NCBI RefSeq assembly: GCF_004362515.1
Contig: NZ_SNXU01000001.1
Coordinates: 2,170,001 to 2,234,000 of the forward strand
Direction: 5' to 3'
Length of the DNA: 64,000 nucleotides
DNA from: Actinokineospora alba
GTDB taxonomy: Bacteria; Actinomycetota; Actinomycetes; Mycobacteriales; Pseudonocardiaceae
Below are positions 34,842 to 43,576 of the stretch, in pieces. Position numbers and translations under genes: made by a program. The notes under the pieces were generated by a model. That model had not been told where the DNA came from. It saw only the letters and a list, made by a program, of their open reading frames with translations, and did no database searches. The stretch's first letter is position 1. The number at the start of each line of letters is the position of its first letter.

Positions 34842-35884
34842 GGGTCGGCCAGCCACGCCAGCAGGTTGCCCCTCGACCAGCAGCGGCCGATGGCCTCGGC
34901 GCGCAGGGTCGAATGGTCGAACACCGCCAGGCCGATGATGCTGTGGCCGGAGGCGCGGCGATCGCCGAAGGTCGGTATCGCGGGCGCGACGCCGACTCCT
35001 TCCGCGGACACCCAGGCCACCGGCCGGTTTGTCGCCGCTTCGTCGAGGCGGTGCAGGAAGCGCAGGCGGCTCTCCAGTGGGAACTTCGACAACGCCCACG
35101 TCGTGATCACCACAGGCAGGGCGTCCGCGGGCACCTGGGCGATGGCGTCGGGCAGCACCTCGACGGCGTCGCCTCGCAGCAGCAGCGGAGGGGCCGACGC
35201 CGCCAACGCGATCTCCGCTTCGAGCCTCGCGGCCCGCTCCCGCTGATCCGGCCACACACAGGCGCGCAGCCACCGGGCTTCATCGGTGTCGGTCACGTCG
35301 ACCGGATCGACGTCGACACCGACGCGCGCTACGACCTCGGGCATCGCCCGCGTCGGGAGGGGCCGGTCTCCCACGATGGAAGCCGACAGCCGGACGGGCG
35401 AGGACGGGTCGCCCAGGGACTGGCCGTTGCCGTAGGTGAGGCCGACGCGGTCGACGTTGAGGTTGAGGCCCGCCGAGCAGCCCACGTCGATCAGGCCCAC
35501 CGCATTCGCGCCCGCTCGGCGCGCCGCCTCGGCGATGGCCGGGTACAGCACGGCGCAGCGTCCGGTCTCGTCGGTGCGCGGCTGTCTGCGGGCGGCGATG
35601 GCGACGACCGAGTCGGTCATGCCGAGCAGCGTGTCGATCGCAGCGGCGGCTTCCCCTGCGGCGTAGGCCGCGGCGAGCGCGGGTGCGCGTCCGGCGAGGG
35701 CGAGATCGTGCAGCGCGGCGAGGATCACCGTGGGGTGCCGCTTGCGCGCGGGCGCCGCCTCGATGGCGCGCAGCGCCGCGTCGGACTCACTGATGGCGAC
35801 GGCGACACGTTCATACAGCGTGTCGGCGGCGTCGACCTCGCCGAAGTGCCGGTACACCTCGGCGAGCGTGCGGGCCTTGCCCAC
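34838..35884 (-). CDS. DUF2332 family protein (SAM-methyltransferase-like)
   Basis: 348 residues. The segment VGLIDVGCSAGLNLNVDR resembles a SAM-binding glycine loop, and LAEVYRHFGEVDAADTLYERVAVAI, HPTVILAALHDLAL and VITTWALSKFPLESRLRFLHRL are typical of DUF2332, which is described as a methyltransferase-like family without known substrate. GTG start preceded by GGAGG and overlapping the LysE stop by one base, so it forms an operon with LysE. Cytoplasmic. Confidence 0.85.
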   Translation of the reverse strand: MGKARTLAEVYRHFGEVDAADTLYERVAVAISESDAALRAIEAAPARKRHPTVILAALHDLALAGRAPALAAAYAAGEAAAAIDTLLGMTDSVVAIAARRQPRTDETGRCAVLYPAIAEAARRAGANAVGLIDVGCSAGLNLNVDRVGLTYGNGQSLGDPSSPVRLSASIVGDRPLPTRAMPEVVARVGVDVDPVDVTDTDEARWLRACVWPDQRERAARLEAEIALAASAPPLLLRGDAVEVLPDAIAQVPADALPVVITTWALSKFPLESRLRFLHRLDEAATNRPVAWVSAEGVGVAPAIPTFGDRRASGHSIIGLAVFDHSTLRAEAIGRCWSRGNLLAWLADP

Positions 35885-36501
35885 TAGGCCTCCAGCGCCA
35901 GTCGGATACCGAGCGCGATCAGCACGGCGCCGGAGAACCGCTCCAGCCGCGTCCGCACCTCGGCGCGCCGCAGCCACCCCATCACGCGGGTGAGCATGGC
36001 GATCACCAGCAGGTACCAGACGGTGTCGATCACCACCCACAGCCCGGCGAGCGCGAGCAGCACCCAGCTCGGCGCGTCGGGCGTGACGAACTGGGGCAGG
36101 AACGAGATGGCGAACACGGCGAGCTTCGGGTTCGCCAGGTTGACCAGCAGGCCCGCGCGGAAGCCGGAGCCGCCAGTCACCTCGGTCTCGGTGTGCTCGT
36201 GCCTGCCGAACAACGCCTTGATGCCGAACCAGACCAGCACGCCGACGCCGACGATCCGCAGCCCTTGGTAGGCGATCTCGGAAGCCACCAGCAGCACCGA
36301 CAACCCGAGCCCGGCCGCGACGGCCCACACGGCGACGCCGACCTCCATACCCGCCATGGTCGCCAGCGCGCCGCGGCGGCCGCCGCGGATCGCCTGTCGC
36401 AGCAGCATCGCGGTGCCGACCCCGGGCACCATGGCGAGCAGGAACGAGGCGATCAGAAAGGCGAGAAAGCCGGACCAGGTCACCCCCGCATCGTGCGACA
36501 C
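35884..36501 (-). CDS. LysE/RhtB-family exporter
   Basis: 205 residues, six hydrophobic segments. The N-terminal FLIASFLLAMVPGVGTAMLLRQAIRGGRRGALATMAGMEVG (only the pattern VPGVGTAMLLRQAIRGG is needed) is the LysE signature, and AGLLVNLANPKLAVFAISFLPQFV is the second conserved loop. Such proteins export amino acids or related metabolites. GTG at 36501 with AGGG upstream is chosen; GTG 36483 is an alternative. The first gene of a two-gene operon with DUF2332. The upstream region to def contains the 21-bp repeat array. Confidence 0.85.
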   Translation of the reverse strand: MSHDAGVTWSGFLAFLIASFLLAMVPGVGTAMLLRQAIRGGRRGALATMAGMEVGVAVWAVAAGLGLSVLLVASEIAYQGLRIVGVGVLVWFGIKALFGRHEHTETEVTGGSGFRAGLLVNLANPKLAVFAISFLPQFVTPDAPSWVLLALAGLWVVIDTVWYLLVIAMLTRVMGWLRRAEVRTRLERFSGAVLIALGIRLALEA

Positions 36502-36553
36502 CGACGGCCCTGATCGCCACCGGTTATCCACAGCCCGCCACACCGTTCGCCTG

Positions 36554-36616
36554 CCACCCGACTGTCGAACTCGGTTGCCGGGCGGGGCGACTCATTCGCC
36601 GGGAGGGGCGACTCGC
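36554..36616 (-). repeat. 21-bp modular repeat array, locus A (three units, one orientation)
   Basis: Read on the minus strand directly after def: GCGAGTCGCCCCTCCCGGCGA, then an ATGAGTCGCCCCGCCCGG unit, then a divergent unit CCGAGTTCGACAGTCGGG. Units at 36596-36616, 36575-36595 and ~36554-36574. The array begins 3 bases after the def stop and belongs to the family at 49.25 and 52.03 kb. It is not mirrored here. Confidence 0.8.
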
Positions 36617-36619
36617 GGG

Positions 36620-37195
36620 TCAGTCGTCGGCGAAGGGGTCTTCGGTGGTGGACGGGTCCCAGGACAGGCCGGGGACGCCCCACTTGTTCGCCTTCACCAT
36701 CCGCTTGGCCTCGCGCTGGTTTCGGCCGACGAGGCGGTTCAGGTAGAGGAAGCCGTCGAGGTGGTCGGTCTCGTGCTGCAGGCAGCGCGCGAAGAAGCCG
36801 GTGCCCTCGACCTCGATGGGCGAGCCGTCGACGTCCTGGCCGGTGACCTTCGCCCACGTGGCGCGGCCGGTGGGGAAGGACTCGCCGGGGACCGACAGGC
36901 AGCCCTCGTAGTCGTCGTCCGGGTCGGGCATGCCGTCGGGGATCTCCGACGTCGTCAGCACGGGGTTGACCACCGTGCCGCGGTGCCGCACGCCCTCGTC
37001 GTCCGGGCAGTCGTAGACGAACACGCGCTGGGCGACGCCGATCTGATTGGCGGCCAGGCCTACGCCGTTCGCCGCCTCCATCGTCTCGAACATGTCGGCG
37101 ACCAGAGTCTTGAGTTCGTCGTCGAACCGGTCGATCGGCGTGGTCGGAGCGTGCAGGACGGGGTCGCCGACGATCCGGATCGGGTGAACTGTCAT
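36620..37195 (-). CDS. def: Peptide deformylase
   Basis: 191 residues. It removes the formyl group from nascent N-terminal Met. Three motifs are intact: GVGLAANQIG, EGCLSVPG (Cys metal ligand) and QHETDHLDG (His ligands and Glu). The C-terminus extends past the core with MVKANKWGVPGLSWDPSTTEDPFADD-type acidic residues, common in actinobacterial Def. Start is the ATG at 37195, matching MTVHPIRIVGDPVL. It is divergent to DUF3263. The stop is followed after 3 bases by the repeat array. Confidence 0.95.
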   Translation of the reverse strand: MTVHPIRIVGDPVLHAPTTPIDRFDDELKTLVADMFETMEAANGVGLAANQIGVAQRVFVYDCPDDEGVRHRGTVVNPVLTTSEIPDGMPDPDDDYEGCLSVPGESFPTGRATWAKVTGQDVDGSPIEVEGTGFFARCLQHETDHLDGFLYLNRLVGRNQREAKRMVKANKWGVPGLSWDPSTTEDPFADD

Positions 37196-37346
37196 ACGGG
37201 CAGGGTAGTTATTGCGCGTTGACGGACGCGCCGAGGACATGACGATCACATCGGGTGGTGACGTGGTGTAATGGCGCCTGAGGATCACACCTGTGTGATT
37301 CCGGTGCGGGAGCACGGATTCGCCAGACCGTGAGGCGAGGAGCCAG

Positions 37347-37661
37347 ATGAACGCCGCTGAGGCATCGGCCTTTTCGGACCCGCGACCCACGCGGGCGAAA
37401 GCGTCCAGCGGGCTCAGTGAGCGAGATCACACGATCTTGGCTTTCGAGCGACAGTGGTGGAAGTGCGCGGGCTCCAAGGAGCAGGCGATCCGCGAGCTGT
37501 TCGAGATGTCGAGCACCAGGTACTACCAGGTTCTCAACGAACTGATCGAAAAGACCGAAGCCTTGGCCGTCGACCCGATGCTGGTGAAGCGACTGCGCCG
37601 GATGCGGTCGACCAGGCACAGCGCGCGGTCCGTGCGGAGGCTGGGATTGGAATCGCGATGA
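37347..37661 (+). CDS. DUF3263 family protein
   Basis: 104 residues. The helix-turn-helix-like sequence LSERDHTILAFERQWWKCAGSKEQAIRELFEMSSTRYYQVLNEL is the DUF3263 signature; the family is widespread in actinobacteria and is thought to be DNA-binding. ATG start. Coupled by ATGA to the LytR_C gene, the arrangement usually found (DUF3263-LytR_C, e.g. near def). A role in cell-envelope regulation is inferred from the pairing. Confidence 0.88.
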   Translation: MNAAEASAFSDPRPTRAKASSGLSERDHTILAFERQWWKCAGSKEQAIRELFEMSSTRYYQVLNELIEKTEALAVDPMLVKRLRRMRSTRHSARSVRRLGLESR

Positions 37662-38284
37662 CCACAGACCCGTCCGCAGCGCGTCCGGGCAAGATCGCCG
37701 GTCTCGTCCTGATCGGTGTCGCCGCCGTGTCCACCGTTCTCGGTGTCGTCACACTCCTCGGCGGCAACGGCGACAGCGAGGCAGGCCAACAGCCGCAGAG
37801 TTCGGCGCCCGCCGCGTCGCAACCCTCCGTCGCGCCGCCGTCGACCTCCGGCTCGTCCCCGGGCTCGTCCTCCGCCGCGCCGACGACCACGACGACCACT
37901 CCACCCGTCTCGACGACGGCCGCGCCCACGAGCACCGCGCCGGGGCCGGGCCAAGGGCCGGGTCAGCCGGGTACGCCGTCCACAAAGGACCAACCGGTTC
38001 GGATCTACAACAACAGCACGATCGCCGACCTGGCCTCCCGCGCGCAAAACGATCTCAAGGGCCACGGCTGGAACGTCGTCGAGACCGGGAACTACTCGCA
38101 GGGGATCATCCCGACGACGACGGTGTACTTCGTTCCCGGCACGGCAGAGGAAGCCGCCGCGCGGGCGCTGGCCGCGGAGTTCGGCATTCGCGCCGAGCCA
38201 CGTTTCGAGGGCATCAAGGATTCGCGTCCTGGTCTTATCCTGATCGTCACCAAAGATTATCGTGGCGCGGCGGGCAAGGAATAA
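37658..38284 (+). CDS. LytR C-terminal domain membrane protein
   Basis: 208 residues. One transmembrane segment (IAGLVLIGVAAVSTVLGVVTLL, residues ~13-34), an extracytoplasmic Ser/Thr/Pro-rich linker (residues ~42-108) and a LytR_C domain (VRIYNNSTIADLASRAQNDLKGHGWNVVETGNYSQG, then TTVYFVPGTAEEAAARALAAEF). LytR_C domains accompany LCP phosphotransferases that attach wall teichoic acid or arabinogalactan; alone they probably bind cell-wall glycopolymer. ATG overlaps the DUF3263 stop. Confidence 0.85.
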   Translation: MTTDPSAARPGKIAGLVLIGVAAVSTVLGVVTLLGGNGDSEAGQQPQSSAPAASQPSVAPPSTSGSSPGSSSAAPTTTTTTPPVSTTAAPTSTAPGPGQGPGQPGTPSTKDQPVRIYNNSTIADLASRAQNDLKGHGWNVVETGNYSQGIIPTTTVYFVPGTAEEAAARALAAEFGIRAEPRFEGIKDSRPGLILIVTKDYRGAAGKE

Positions 38285-38300
38285 CTTCCTTTGACCGAAA

Positions 38301-38324
38301 ACCGCTTCCGGCAAAGGAAGCGGT
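38301..38324 (+). terminator. Terminator-like hairpin after LytR_C
   Basis: ACCGCTTCC (38301-38309) pairs with GGAAGCGGT (38316-38324) around GGCAAA. It lies 16 bases after the stop. Confidence 0.65.
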
Positions 38325-38554
38325 GGGCGTGACGGTCTGTCGCGCCCCGGCCTGCGGGACGTTCACCAGCGCCAAGGTTCTTTAACCCGGCCGCTTGCGC
38401 CATTCGGTGGGCAGCCATCGGGCGACAATTGTGCGGCCCGTCACGGGCGAAAGGAAGAATCGCGCCCGGGTTGCGACGATTTTTCATCGGCCTACTCTCG
38501 AATTCGTTCGGTCATCGATCATGACCGCGATACCACGAGAGGGTTGACTGACCT

Positions 38555-38935
38555 ATGTTGCGCAAGGTCCTTATCGTCGCTTTCGCCGCCGCGACCGCGG
38601 TGGCGACGGCCCAGCCTGCTTCGGCGACGCCCACGAGCGCGTCGCTCGTCCTCACCTACCAGCACGAGGGCGACCCCATGCGGGTCGGGACGCTGCGTTG
38701 CGGCCCGGCAGGCGGACACCACCGCAGCCCGGAGACCGCCTGCGCGCAGCTCGCCGCGGTGACGGGCGACTTCAGCGCGCTGCTTGTGCACCAAGACCGC
38801 GCGTGCCCGCTGTACGTCGACCCGGTGCGCGTGACCGCGACCGGGACCTGGGACGGCCGCCGCGTCTCCTACGACGAGACGTTCGGCAACGCGTGCCAGC
38901 TCTACGTCGAGACCGGCGCTGTCTTCGACATCTGA
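38555..38935 (+). CDS. Streptomyces subtilisin inhibitor-like (SSI) protease inhibitor
   Basis: 126 residues with a signal peptide (residues 1-25, cleavage near ASA|TP). The four Cys (49, 63, 84, 114) match the two disulfides of SSI. LRCGPAGGHH, TACAQLAAVTGDFSAL and CPLYVDPVRVTATGTW follow the family pattern. The reactive-site loop has P1 at Leu86 (CPLY) where SSI has Met73 (CPMV), so a subtilisin/chymotrypsin-like target is expected. Secreted; probably controls the organism's own extracellular proteases. ATG start in good context. Followed by a perfect bidirectional hairpin. Confidence 0.9.
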   Translation: MLRKVLIVAFAAATAVATAQPASATPTSASLVLTYQHEGDPMRVGTLRCGPAGGHHRSPETACAQLAAVTGDFSALLVHQDRACPLYVDPVRVTATGTWDGRRVSYDETFGNACQLYVETGAVFDI

Positions 38936-38943
38936 CCGAACCC

Positions 38944-38972
38944 GGACCGGCGGGGCGAACCCCCGCCGGTCC
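38944..38972. terminator. Bidirectional terminator between the SSI and AAA genes
   Basis: GGACCGGCGGGG and CCCCGCCGGTCC form a perfect 12-bp stem with a CGAAC loop. It lies between two converging stops (38935 and 38974), only 2 bases from the AAA stop. Confidence 0.85.
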
Positions 38973-38973
38973 G

Positions 38974-41193
38974 TCAGGCCTTGCGGGACTCGGCGTAGGC
39001 CTCGAGAGTCGCGAGTTGCGCCGGGTCCAGCGAGGGGCGCACCTTCTCCCGCGCCTGCTCCAGATGTGCCGCGGTCACCTCAGCCGCGTCCAGGCTCTCG
39101 CGCATCGCCGTGAGGGCCGCCTCCCGCAGGACGGCGGCGCAGTCGGCCGCCGAGTAGCCCTCCAGCTGCTTGGCGAACTCGACCAGGTCGACATCCGGCG
39201 CCAGCGGGATGTTGCGGGCGGTCGCCTTCAGGATGGCCGCGCGGGCCTCGGCGTCCGGCGGCGGCACGTAGATCAGCCGCTCCAGCCTGCCGGGGCGCAG
39301 CAGCGCGGGATCGACCAGCTCAGGGCGGTTCGTCGCGCCGACGACCACCACGTCGCGCAGCGGCTCCACGCCGTCGAGCTCAGTCAGCAGGGCCGCGACG
39401 ACCCGGTCGGACACGCCCGAGTCCGACGACTGCCCGCGACGCGGCGCCAAGGCATCGATCTCGTCGAGGAAGATCAGCGCGGGCGCGGCCTCGGCGGCGC
39501 GGCGGAACAGCTCGCGGACGGCGCGTTCGGACTCGCCGACCCACTTGTCCATCAGCTCCGCGCCCTTGACCGACAGCACGTTGAGCTGCCCGCTTCCCGC
39601 CAGCGCGCGGACGAGGAACGTCTTGCCGCCACCGGGCGGCCCATAGAGCAGCACGCCGCGTGGCGGGGCGACACCCAGGCGGGCGAAGGAATCCGGGTAG
39701 CGCAGCGGCCACAGCACCGCCTCGGTGAGGGCCTGCTTGGTCTCCACCATGTCGCCGACATCTTCGAGCGCCACGTTGCCGGTGCGCAGGGTGTCCGAAG
39801 TGGACATCGAGGTCGGGCGGACGGTGTCCAGTGCGCCGAGGATGTCAGCGGACTCGATGCGCGGTTCCTCGGCGTCCTTGTGTCGCAGCGCTGCGCGGAT
39901 GGCGGCCTCGCGGCGCAGGGCGATCAGGTCGGCGGCGACGAAGCCGGGGGTGCGCTCGGCGATCGCCGCGTAGTCCACATCGGACACGACCGGGACGTCG
40001 CGGAACAGCATGCGCAGCAGCTCGGTGCGGGTCTTGCCGTCGGGCAGCGTCAGCCGCAGCTCGCGGTCGATCAGCTCGACACCGCGGACCCGGGGGTCGA
40101 TGGCCTCGGGGTGGGCGGTTGTCGCGACCAGGGCGACCCGGGGGATGGCGATGGCGGCGCGCAGCGAGTCCAGCACCACGGTCGCGACCGGCGGTGGGGT
40201 GGTGGCGGGCAGGAGGACGTCGATATCGGTGATCAGCAGGACGCTGGGCTTGCCCGCGTCGGAGTGTGCGCGGATCTCCGCGATCGCGCTGTCCACCAGG
40301 GCCGCGGTCGACTTCGCCTCCAGGACGGCGGCGGTGGGCCCCGACAGCTCGACGACGGCGGCGTCGACCGAGTGCGCGACCGAGCGGACGACGGTCGACT
40401 TCCCGACCCCTTCTGGGCCGGTGACCAGCGCGCCGAGCCGCGGGGCTGCGCCGAGTTTCGCCAGCAGCTCCGGGCGGGTGAACGCCAACTCGAACCACTC
40501 CGCGAGCGCGCGGGCGGCGTCCTGGGCACCTACCAAGTCCGCGATAGGCGTTGGGGGTTCCGCCGGGACAGGCGGGGCCGGTCGGACGGGGGCGGTGGCG
40601 ACCGGGGCGGGGGCGCGCTCGCCCGTGCGCGGGCCGTCGCGCCAGCCGACCACAGTGGACGGATGCACGGTGACCGCGCCGGGCGGCTCGGTCGCGGTGA
40701 TCGTGAGCAGCTCGTTGGTCCACGTCATGCCGATGGCCCGCGACAGCTTGCCGCGCACCGCCGAGACGTCCGTGCCGGGCGGCGGGGACAGGTCCTGCGG
40801 CAGCAGCGACACCGCGTCGCCCGCCGTGAGGACCTTGCCGACCAGCGCCAACCGGACGGTCTCCGGGGTCAGCGAGGTTGTGGCCAGGCGCGAACCCGCC
40901 ACGGTCACCGAGCGCGCGGGGGCGACGTCGACCTTCGCGACGACGACCTCGGCGCCCTCGGTGACACCGAGGTTGGACATGGTCACGTCGTCGAGGAGGA
41001 TCACCCCGGTCGGCCCCGCCGGGTCACCTTCGGCGGCCAGCGCGGAACTGACGCGCGCGCCGGTGAGCTGGACGGCGTCCCAGTGCCGCACGCCGAGGGC
41101 GTCGAGCACTTCCCGGTGCAGCCGCACCACCCCGCGCCGGGTGTCCAGGGCGGACGGGGACAGTCGGGCGGTCAGCGTGATCTGTGATCCCAC
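38974..41193 (-). CDS. CDC48/VCP-like double AAA+ ATPase
   Basis: 739 residues. An N-terminal CDC48-N-like double-psi barrel domain (residues ~1-175), an Ala/Pro linker, then two AAA modules. D1: Walker A GPEGVGKST (259-267) with a degenerate Walker B LLITDID (320-325), where the catalytic Glu is replaced by Ile. D2: Walker A GPPGGGKT (518-525) and Walker B LIFLDEID (573-580), with ATNRPELVDPALLRPGRL containing the Arg fingers. Actinobacterial members of this family (cf. Rv0435c) are thought to unfold proteins with the proteasome or membrane factors. D1 likely binds but hydrolyses ATP poorly. It follows psd-pssA on the same strand, a conserved neighbourhood. Confidence 0.88.
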   Translation of the reverse strand: MGSQITLTARLSPSALDTRRGVVRLHREVLDALGVRHWDAVQLTGARVSSALAAEGDPAGPTGVILLDDVTMSNLGVTEGAEVVVAKVDVAPARSVTVAGSRLATTSLTPETVRLALVGKVLTAGDAVSLLPQDLSPPPGTDVSAVRGKLSRAIGMTWTNELLTITATEPPGAVTVHPSTVVGWRDGPRTGERAPAPVATAPVRPAPPVPAEPPTPIADLVGAQDAARALAEWFELAFTRPELLAKLGAAPRLGALVTGPEGVGKSTVVRSVAHSVDAAVVELSGPTAAVLEAKSTAALVDSAIAEIRAHSDAGKPSVLLITDIDVLLPATTPPPVATVVLDSLRAAIAIPRVALVATTAHPEAIDPRVRGVELIDRELRLTLPDGKTRTELLRMLFRDVPVVSDVDYAAIAERTPGFVAADLIALRREAAIRAALRHKDAEEPRIESADILGALDTVRPTSMSTSDTLRTGNVALEDVGDMVETKQALTEAVLWPLRYPDSFARLGVAPPRGVLLYGPPGGGKTFLVRALAGSGQLNVLSVKGAELMDKWVGESERAVRELFRRAAEAAPALIFLDEIDALAPRRGQSSDSGVSDRVVAALLTELDGVEPLRDVVVVGATNRPELVDPALLRPGRLERLIYVPPPDAEARAAILKATARNIPLAPDVDLVEFAKQLEGYSAADCAAVLREAALTAMRESLDAAEVTAAHLEQAREKVRPSLDPAQLATLEAYAESRKA

Positions 41194-41233
41194 GCCGCGA
41201 GCCTATTGCCTCCTGCTCTCGCGGCGCAGGACG

Positions 41234-42214
41234 TCAGCGGGACTGCTCGCGCCGCAGACCCGTGCGCCGCCAGCTGCGCCTGCGGACCGGGCCCGCCACG
41301 CTCGGCTCGGGCGCCGGTGGCGCAGCCGCCTGCTGCCCGCCGTTGCGGCTGGGGAGTCGGACCGCGCGCTTGGCCGCGCCGGCGACCCGGTGCAGCGGCG
41401 GCGGCCGCAGCCCGATCCGGCGCTGCGTGCCGTGCTCGCGCTTGATCGCCCGACGTTCCTTCGACGGCACATCCCACGCCTCGGGGTGGTTGGCCAGCCA
41501 GTGCTTGCGCCGCACCGCGAACGGGATGTGGGCCAGGTAGAGGATCAGGGCGATGGCCAGCGCGATCATCGGGTACGTGATCACCGCGGCGGCGAGCAGA
41601 CCCACACCCACCAGCATCGGCGCCACCGCGCGCGGGGAGACCTTGACCGACTTCACCGACAGCGTCGGGATGCGGCTGATCAGCAGCACGGCGACGGCCA
41701 CGGTCCACAGCGCGATGAACGGCTTGGACTGCCACCACACGTCCCGGACGCCGTACTCGATGGTCAGCATCATCGGCAGCAGCGCGAGCAGACCGCCCGC
41801 GGGCGCCGGGACGCCGACGAAGAACTCCTTGGCGTACGGCGGCTGCTCGGTGTCGTCGAGGAGTGTGTTGAACCGGGCCAGGCGCAGGATCATGCAGACC
41901 GCGAAGATCAGGGCGATGCCCCAGCCCAGGCGGTTGTCCGGGAATTTCCAGACGTAGATCACCAGGGCGGGCGCGACCCCGAACGAGATGGCGTCGGCCA
42001 GCGAGTCCAGCTCGGCGCCCATCTTGCTGGTCGCGTCGAGCAGTCGGGCGATGCGACCGTCGAGGCTGTCCAGAATGGCCGCGACACCGATGGCCGCGAT
42101 CACCGCGGCCCACTGGCCGCGCATGGCGAAGTGCACGGCCGAAAGGCCGGCACACATCGCCAGGACGGTTATCGCGTTGGGCAGCAGGCGCACTCCGGGA
42201 GACGCAGGCGCCAT
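41234..42214 (-). CDS. pssA: CDP-diacylglycerol--serine O-phosphatidyltransferase
   Basis: 326 residues, CDP-alcohol phosphotransferase family. The motif DG-x2-AR-x8-G-x3-D-x3-D appears as LDGRIARLLDATSKMGAELDSLADAISF at residues ~50-77. Six to eight hydrophobic helices; residues 235-326 are a basic Arg-rich cytoplasmic tail typical for actinobacteria. It makes phosphatidylserine from CDP-DAG and serine. Starts 3 bases after the psd stop and precedes the AAA gene by 40 bases. Confidence 0.92.
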   Translation of the reverse strand: MAPASPGVRLLPNAITVLAMCAGLSAVHFAMRGQWAAVIAAIGVAAILDSLDGRIARLLDATSKMGAELDSLADAISFGVAPALVIYVWKFPDNRLGWGIALIFAVCMILRLARFNTLLDDTEQPPYAKEFFVGVPAPAGGLLALLPMMLTIEYGVRDVWWQSKPFIALWTVAVAVLLISRIPTLSVKSVKVSPRAVAPMLVGVGLLAAAVITYPMIALAIALILYLAHIPFAVRRKHWLANHPEAWDVPSKERRAIKREHGTQRRIGLRPPPLHRVAGAAKRAVRLPSRNGGQQAAAPPAPEPSVAGPVRRRSWRRTGLRREQSR

Positions 42215-42217
42215 CGG

Positions 42218-42934
42218 TCAGCGCTCCGCGGCGGGCAGCTCGGCCAACACGGTCTCGCCGCCGATGGTGCGCTGCCCGGCCTCGACGAGCACCCGGCTGC
42301 CCGTGGGCACGTAGAGGTCCACGCGGGAGCCGAAGCGGATGAGGCCGTACGTCGTGCCGGCGTTGACCTTGTCACCGTCGGCCACCTGGCAGATGATCCG
42401 CCGCGCGACCAGACCGGCGATCTGCACGACGGCCAGGTCGTGACCGTCGACGGTGTGGATGTGCAGGCTGTTGCGCTCGTTGACCTCGCTGGCGGCGTCC
42501 AGGTCGGCGGAGAGGAACTCGCCGTCCTTGTGGATCGCCCGGACGACCTGGCCGGTCGCGGGGGAGCGCTGGACGTGCACGTCGAACACCGAGAGGAACA
42601 CGCTGATCCGCAGCATCGGGTCGTCGCCCAGCTCGAGCTCGGCGGGCGGGACGGCCTCGATGACGTGGGAGACGGTGCCGTCGGCGGGCGCCACCGCGAT
42701 CCCCGGCCGCTGCGGCGTGACCCGCTTCGGCTCACGGAAGAACCACGCCAGCCAAGCGGTGAACACACCACTGAGCACACCGACCCGACGCGAACGACGC
42801 CGAATCAGCAGCGTCGCCACAAGAGCGCCGAAGACAAACGGCCGACCGCCCGGGTGGACCGGCGGGATGATGCTTTTGGTCAGCTCGACCGCGTGCTTGA
42901 GGGCATCGGACGGGGGCTGCGACGGGGCGGACAT
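42218..42934 (-). CDS. psd: Phosphatidylserine decarboxylase
   Basis: 238 residues. It decarboxylates phosphatidylserine to phosphatidylethanolamine using a pyruvoyl group made by self-cleavage. The cleavage site is the FGS in LIRFGSRVDLYVP, giving a short alpha chain; this is the PSD-A subgroup common in actinobacteria. The upstream TM-like segment RPFVFGALVATLLIRRRSRRVG and VAPADGTVSHVIEAV are typical. ATG at 42934 is chosen; the open frame upstream to 43069 is unconserved. First gene of the psd-pssA-AAA operon. Confidence 0.92.
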   Translation of the reverse strand: MSAPSQPPSDALKHAVELTKSIIPPVHPGGRPFVFGALVATLLIRRRSRRVGVLSGVFTAWLAWFFREPKRVTPQRPGIAVAPADGTVSHVIEAVPPAELELGDDPMLRISVFLSVFDVHVQRSPATGQVVRAIHKDGEFLSADLDAASEVNERNSLHIHTVDGHDLAVVQIAGLVARRIICQVADGDKVNAGTTYGLIRFGSRVDLYVPTGSRVLVEAGQRTIGGETVLAELPAAER

Positions 42935-43401
42935 CAGGTGGCTGGTTCCTCGCGACTCGGCCGGATTTGCCCACACGCTACGCCAAGAGTCGTATCGACC
43001 GAGATCTGACCGGCCCTGAAACACAGGGCACCCGACCGGCGCCGTGCACCCCCCGACGGCGCACGGCACCGATCGGATGCCCCGTTGCGGAGCGATTCCA
43101 TTCTACGCGCCCACTCCTGGCCAATCAATCCGACCGGTGAGCACGCGGTTACTTGCTGTTGCGATCTTACCGAAGCCTCTGGCGGCAGACCCATGCGGTC
43201 CCCGCGATCACGGACCGGCCTCGGGGTCATTCGCGGCACGTCCGACGGTGCCGATCACCCCACGGCCCATCCCACCGGGCGACTCAACCTTGCCGACCCG
43301 GCTCGCACCCCACGGCGCCCCCCGTCACCCGCGACCGAAACGCGCGAACCAATGGAGCACAAACCAGCCCGCCCACCGGACCTCAGGGCCAAAGAACACC
43401 G

Positions 43402-43530
43402 CGAACACCACAACTCGCCTGCATCCCACCAACCCAGGCCGAGCCGCCCAGCCCAACTGCACCGCGCACACAACCGCTCGGCCTGCATCCACCAACCCAG
43501 CCCGAGCCGCACAGCCAAACCAAACCGCCC
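43402..43530. repeat. Imperfect tandem duplication of ~60 bp
   Basis: Two copies share CTGCATC, CACCAACCCAG, CCGAGCCGC and CACAGCC/CCAGCCC in the same order, ~61-63 bases apart. Codon-like bias is absent and the predicted peptides in all frames are low complexity. Likely noncoding repeat expansion. Confidence 0.5.
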
Positions 43531-43576
43531 ACAGTCCCACTCCAACGGGGTTGCCTTTGCGGTCTTTGGCTTTTAA

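Noticed and set aside
38698..41187. 829-codon plus-strand frame opposite the AAA ATPase
   Set aside because: Complementary to a clear CDC48-like gene; Arg/Gly-rich nonsense composition.
40010..43009. Long plus-strand frame of ~1000 codons opposite the AAA, pssA and psd genes
   Set aside because: Spans three recognised genes on the other strand and has no conserved motif; it is an antisense shadow.
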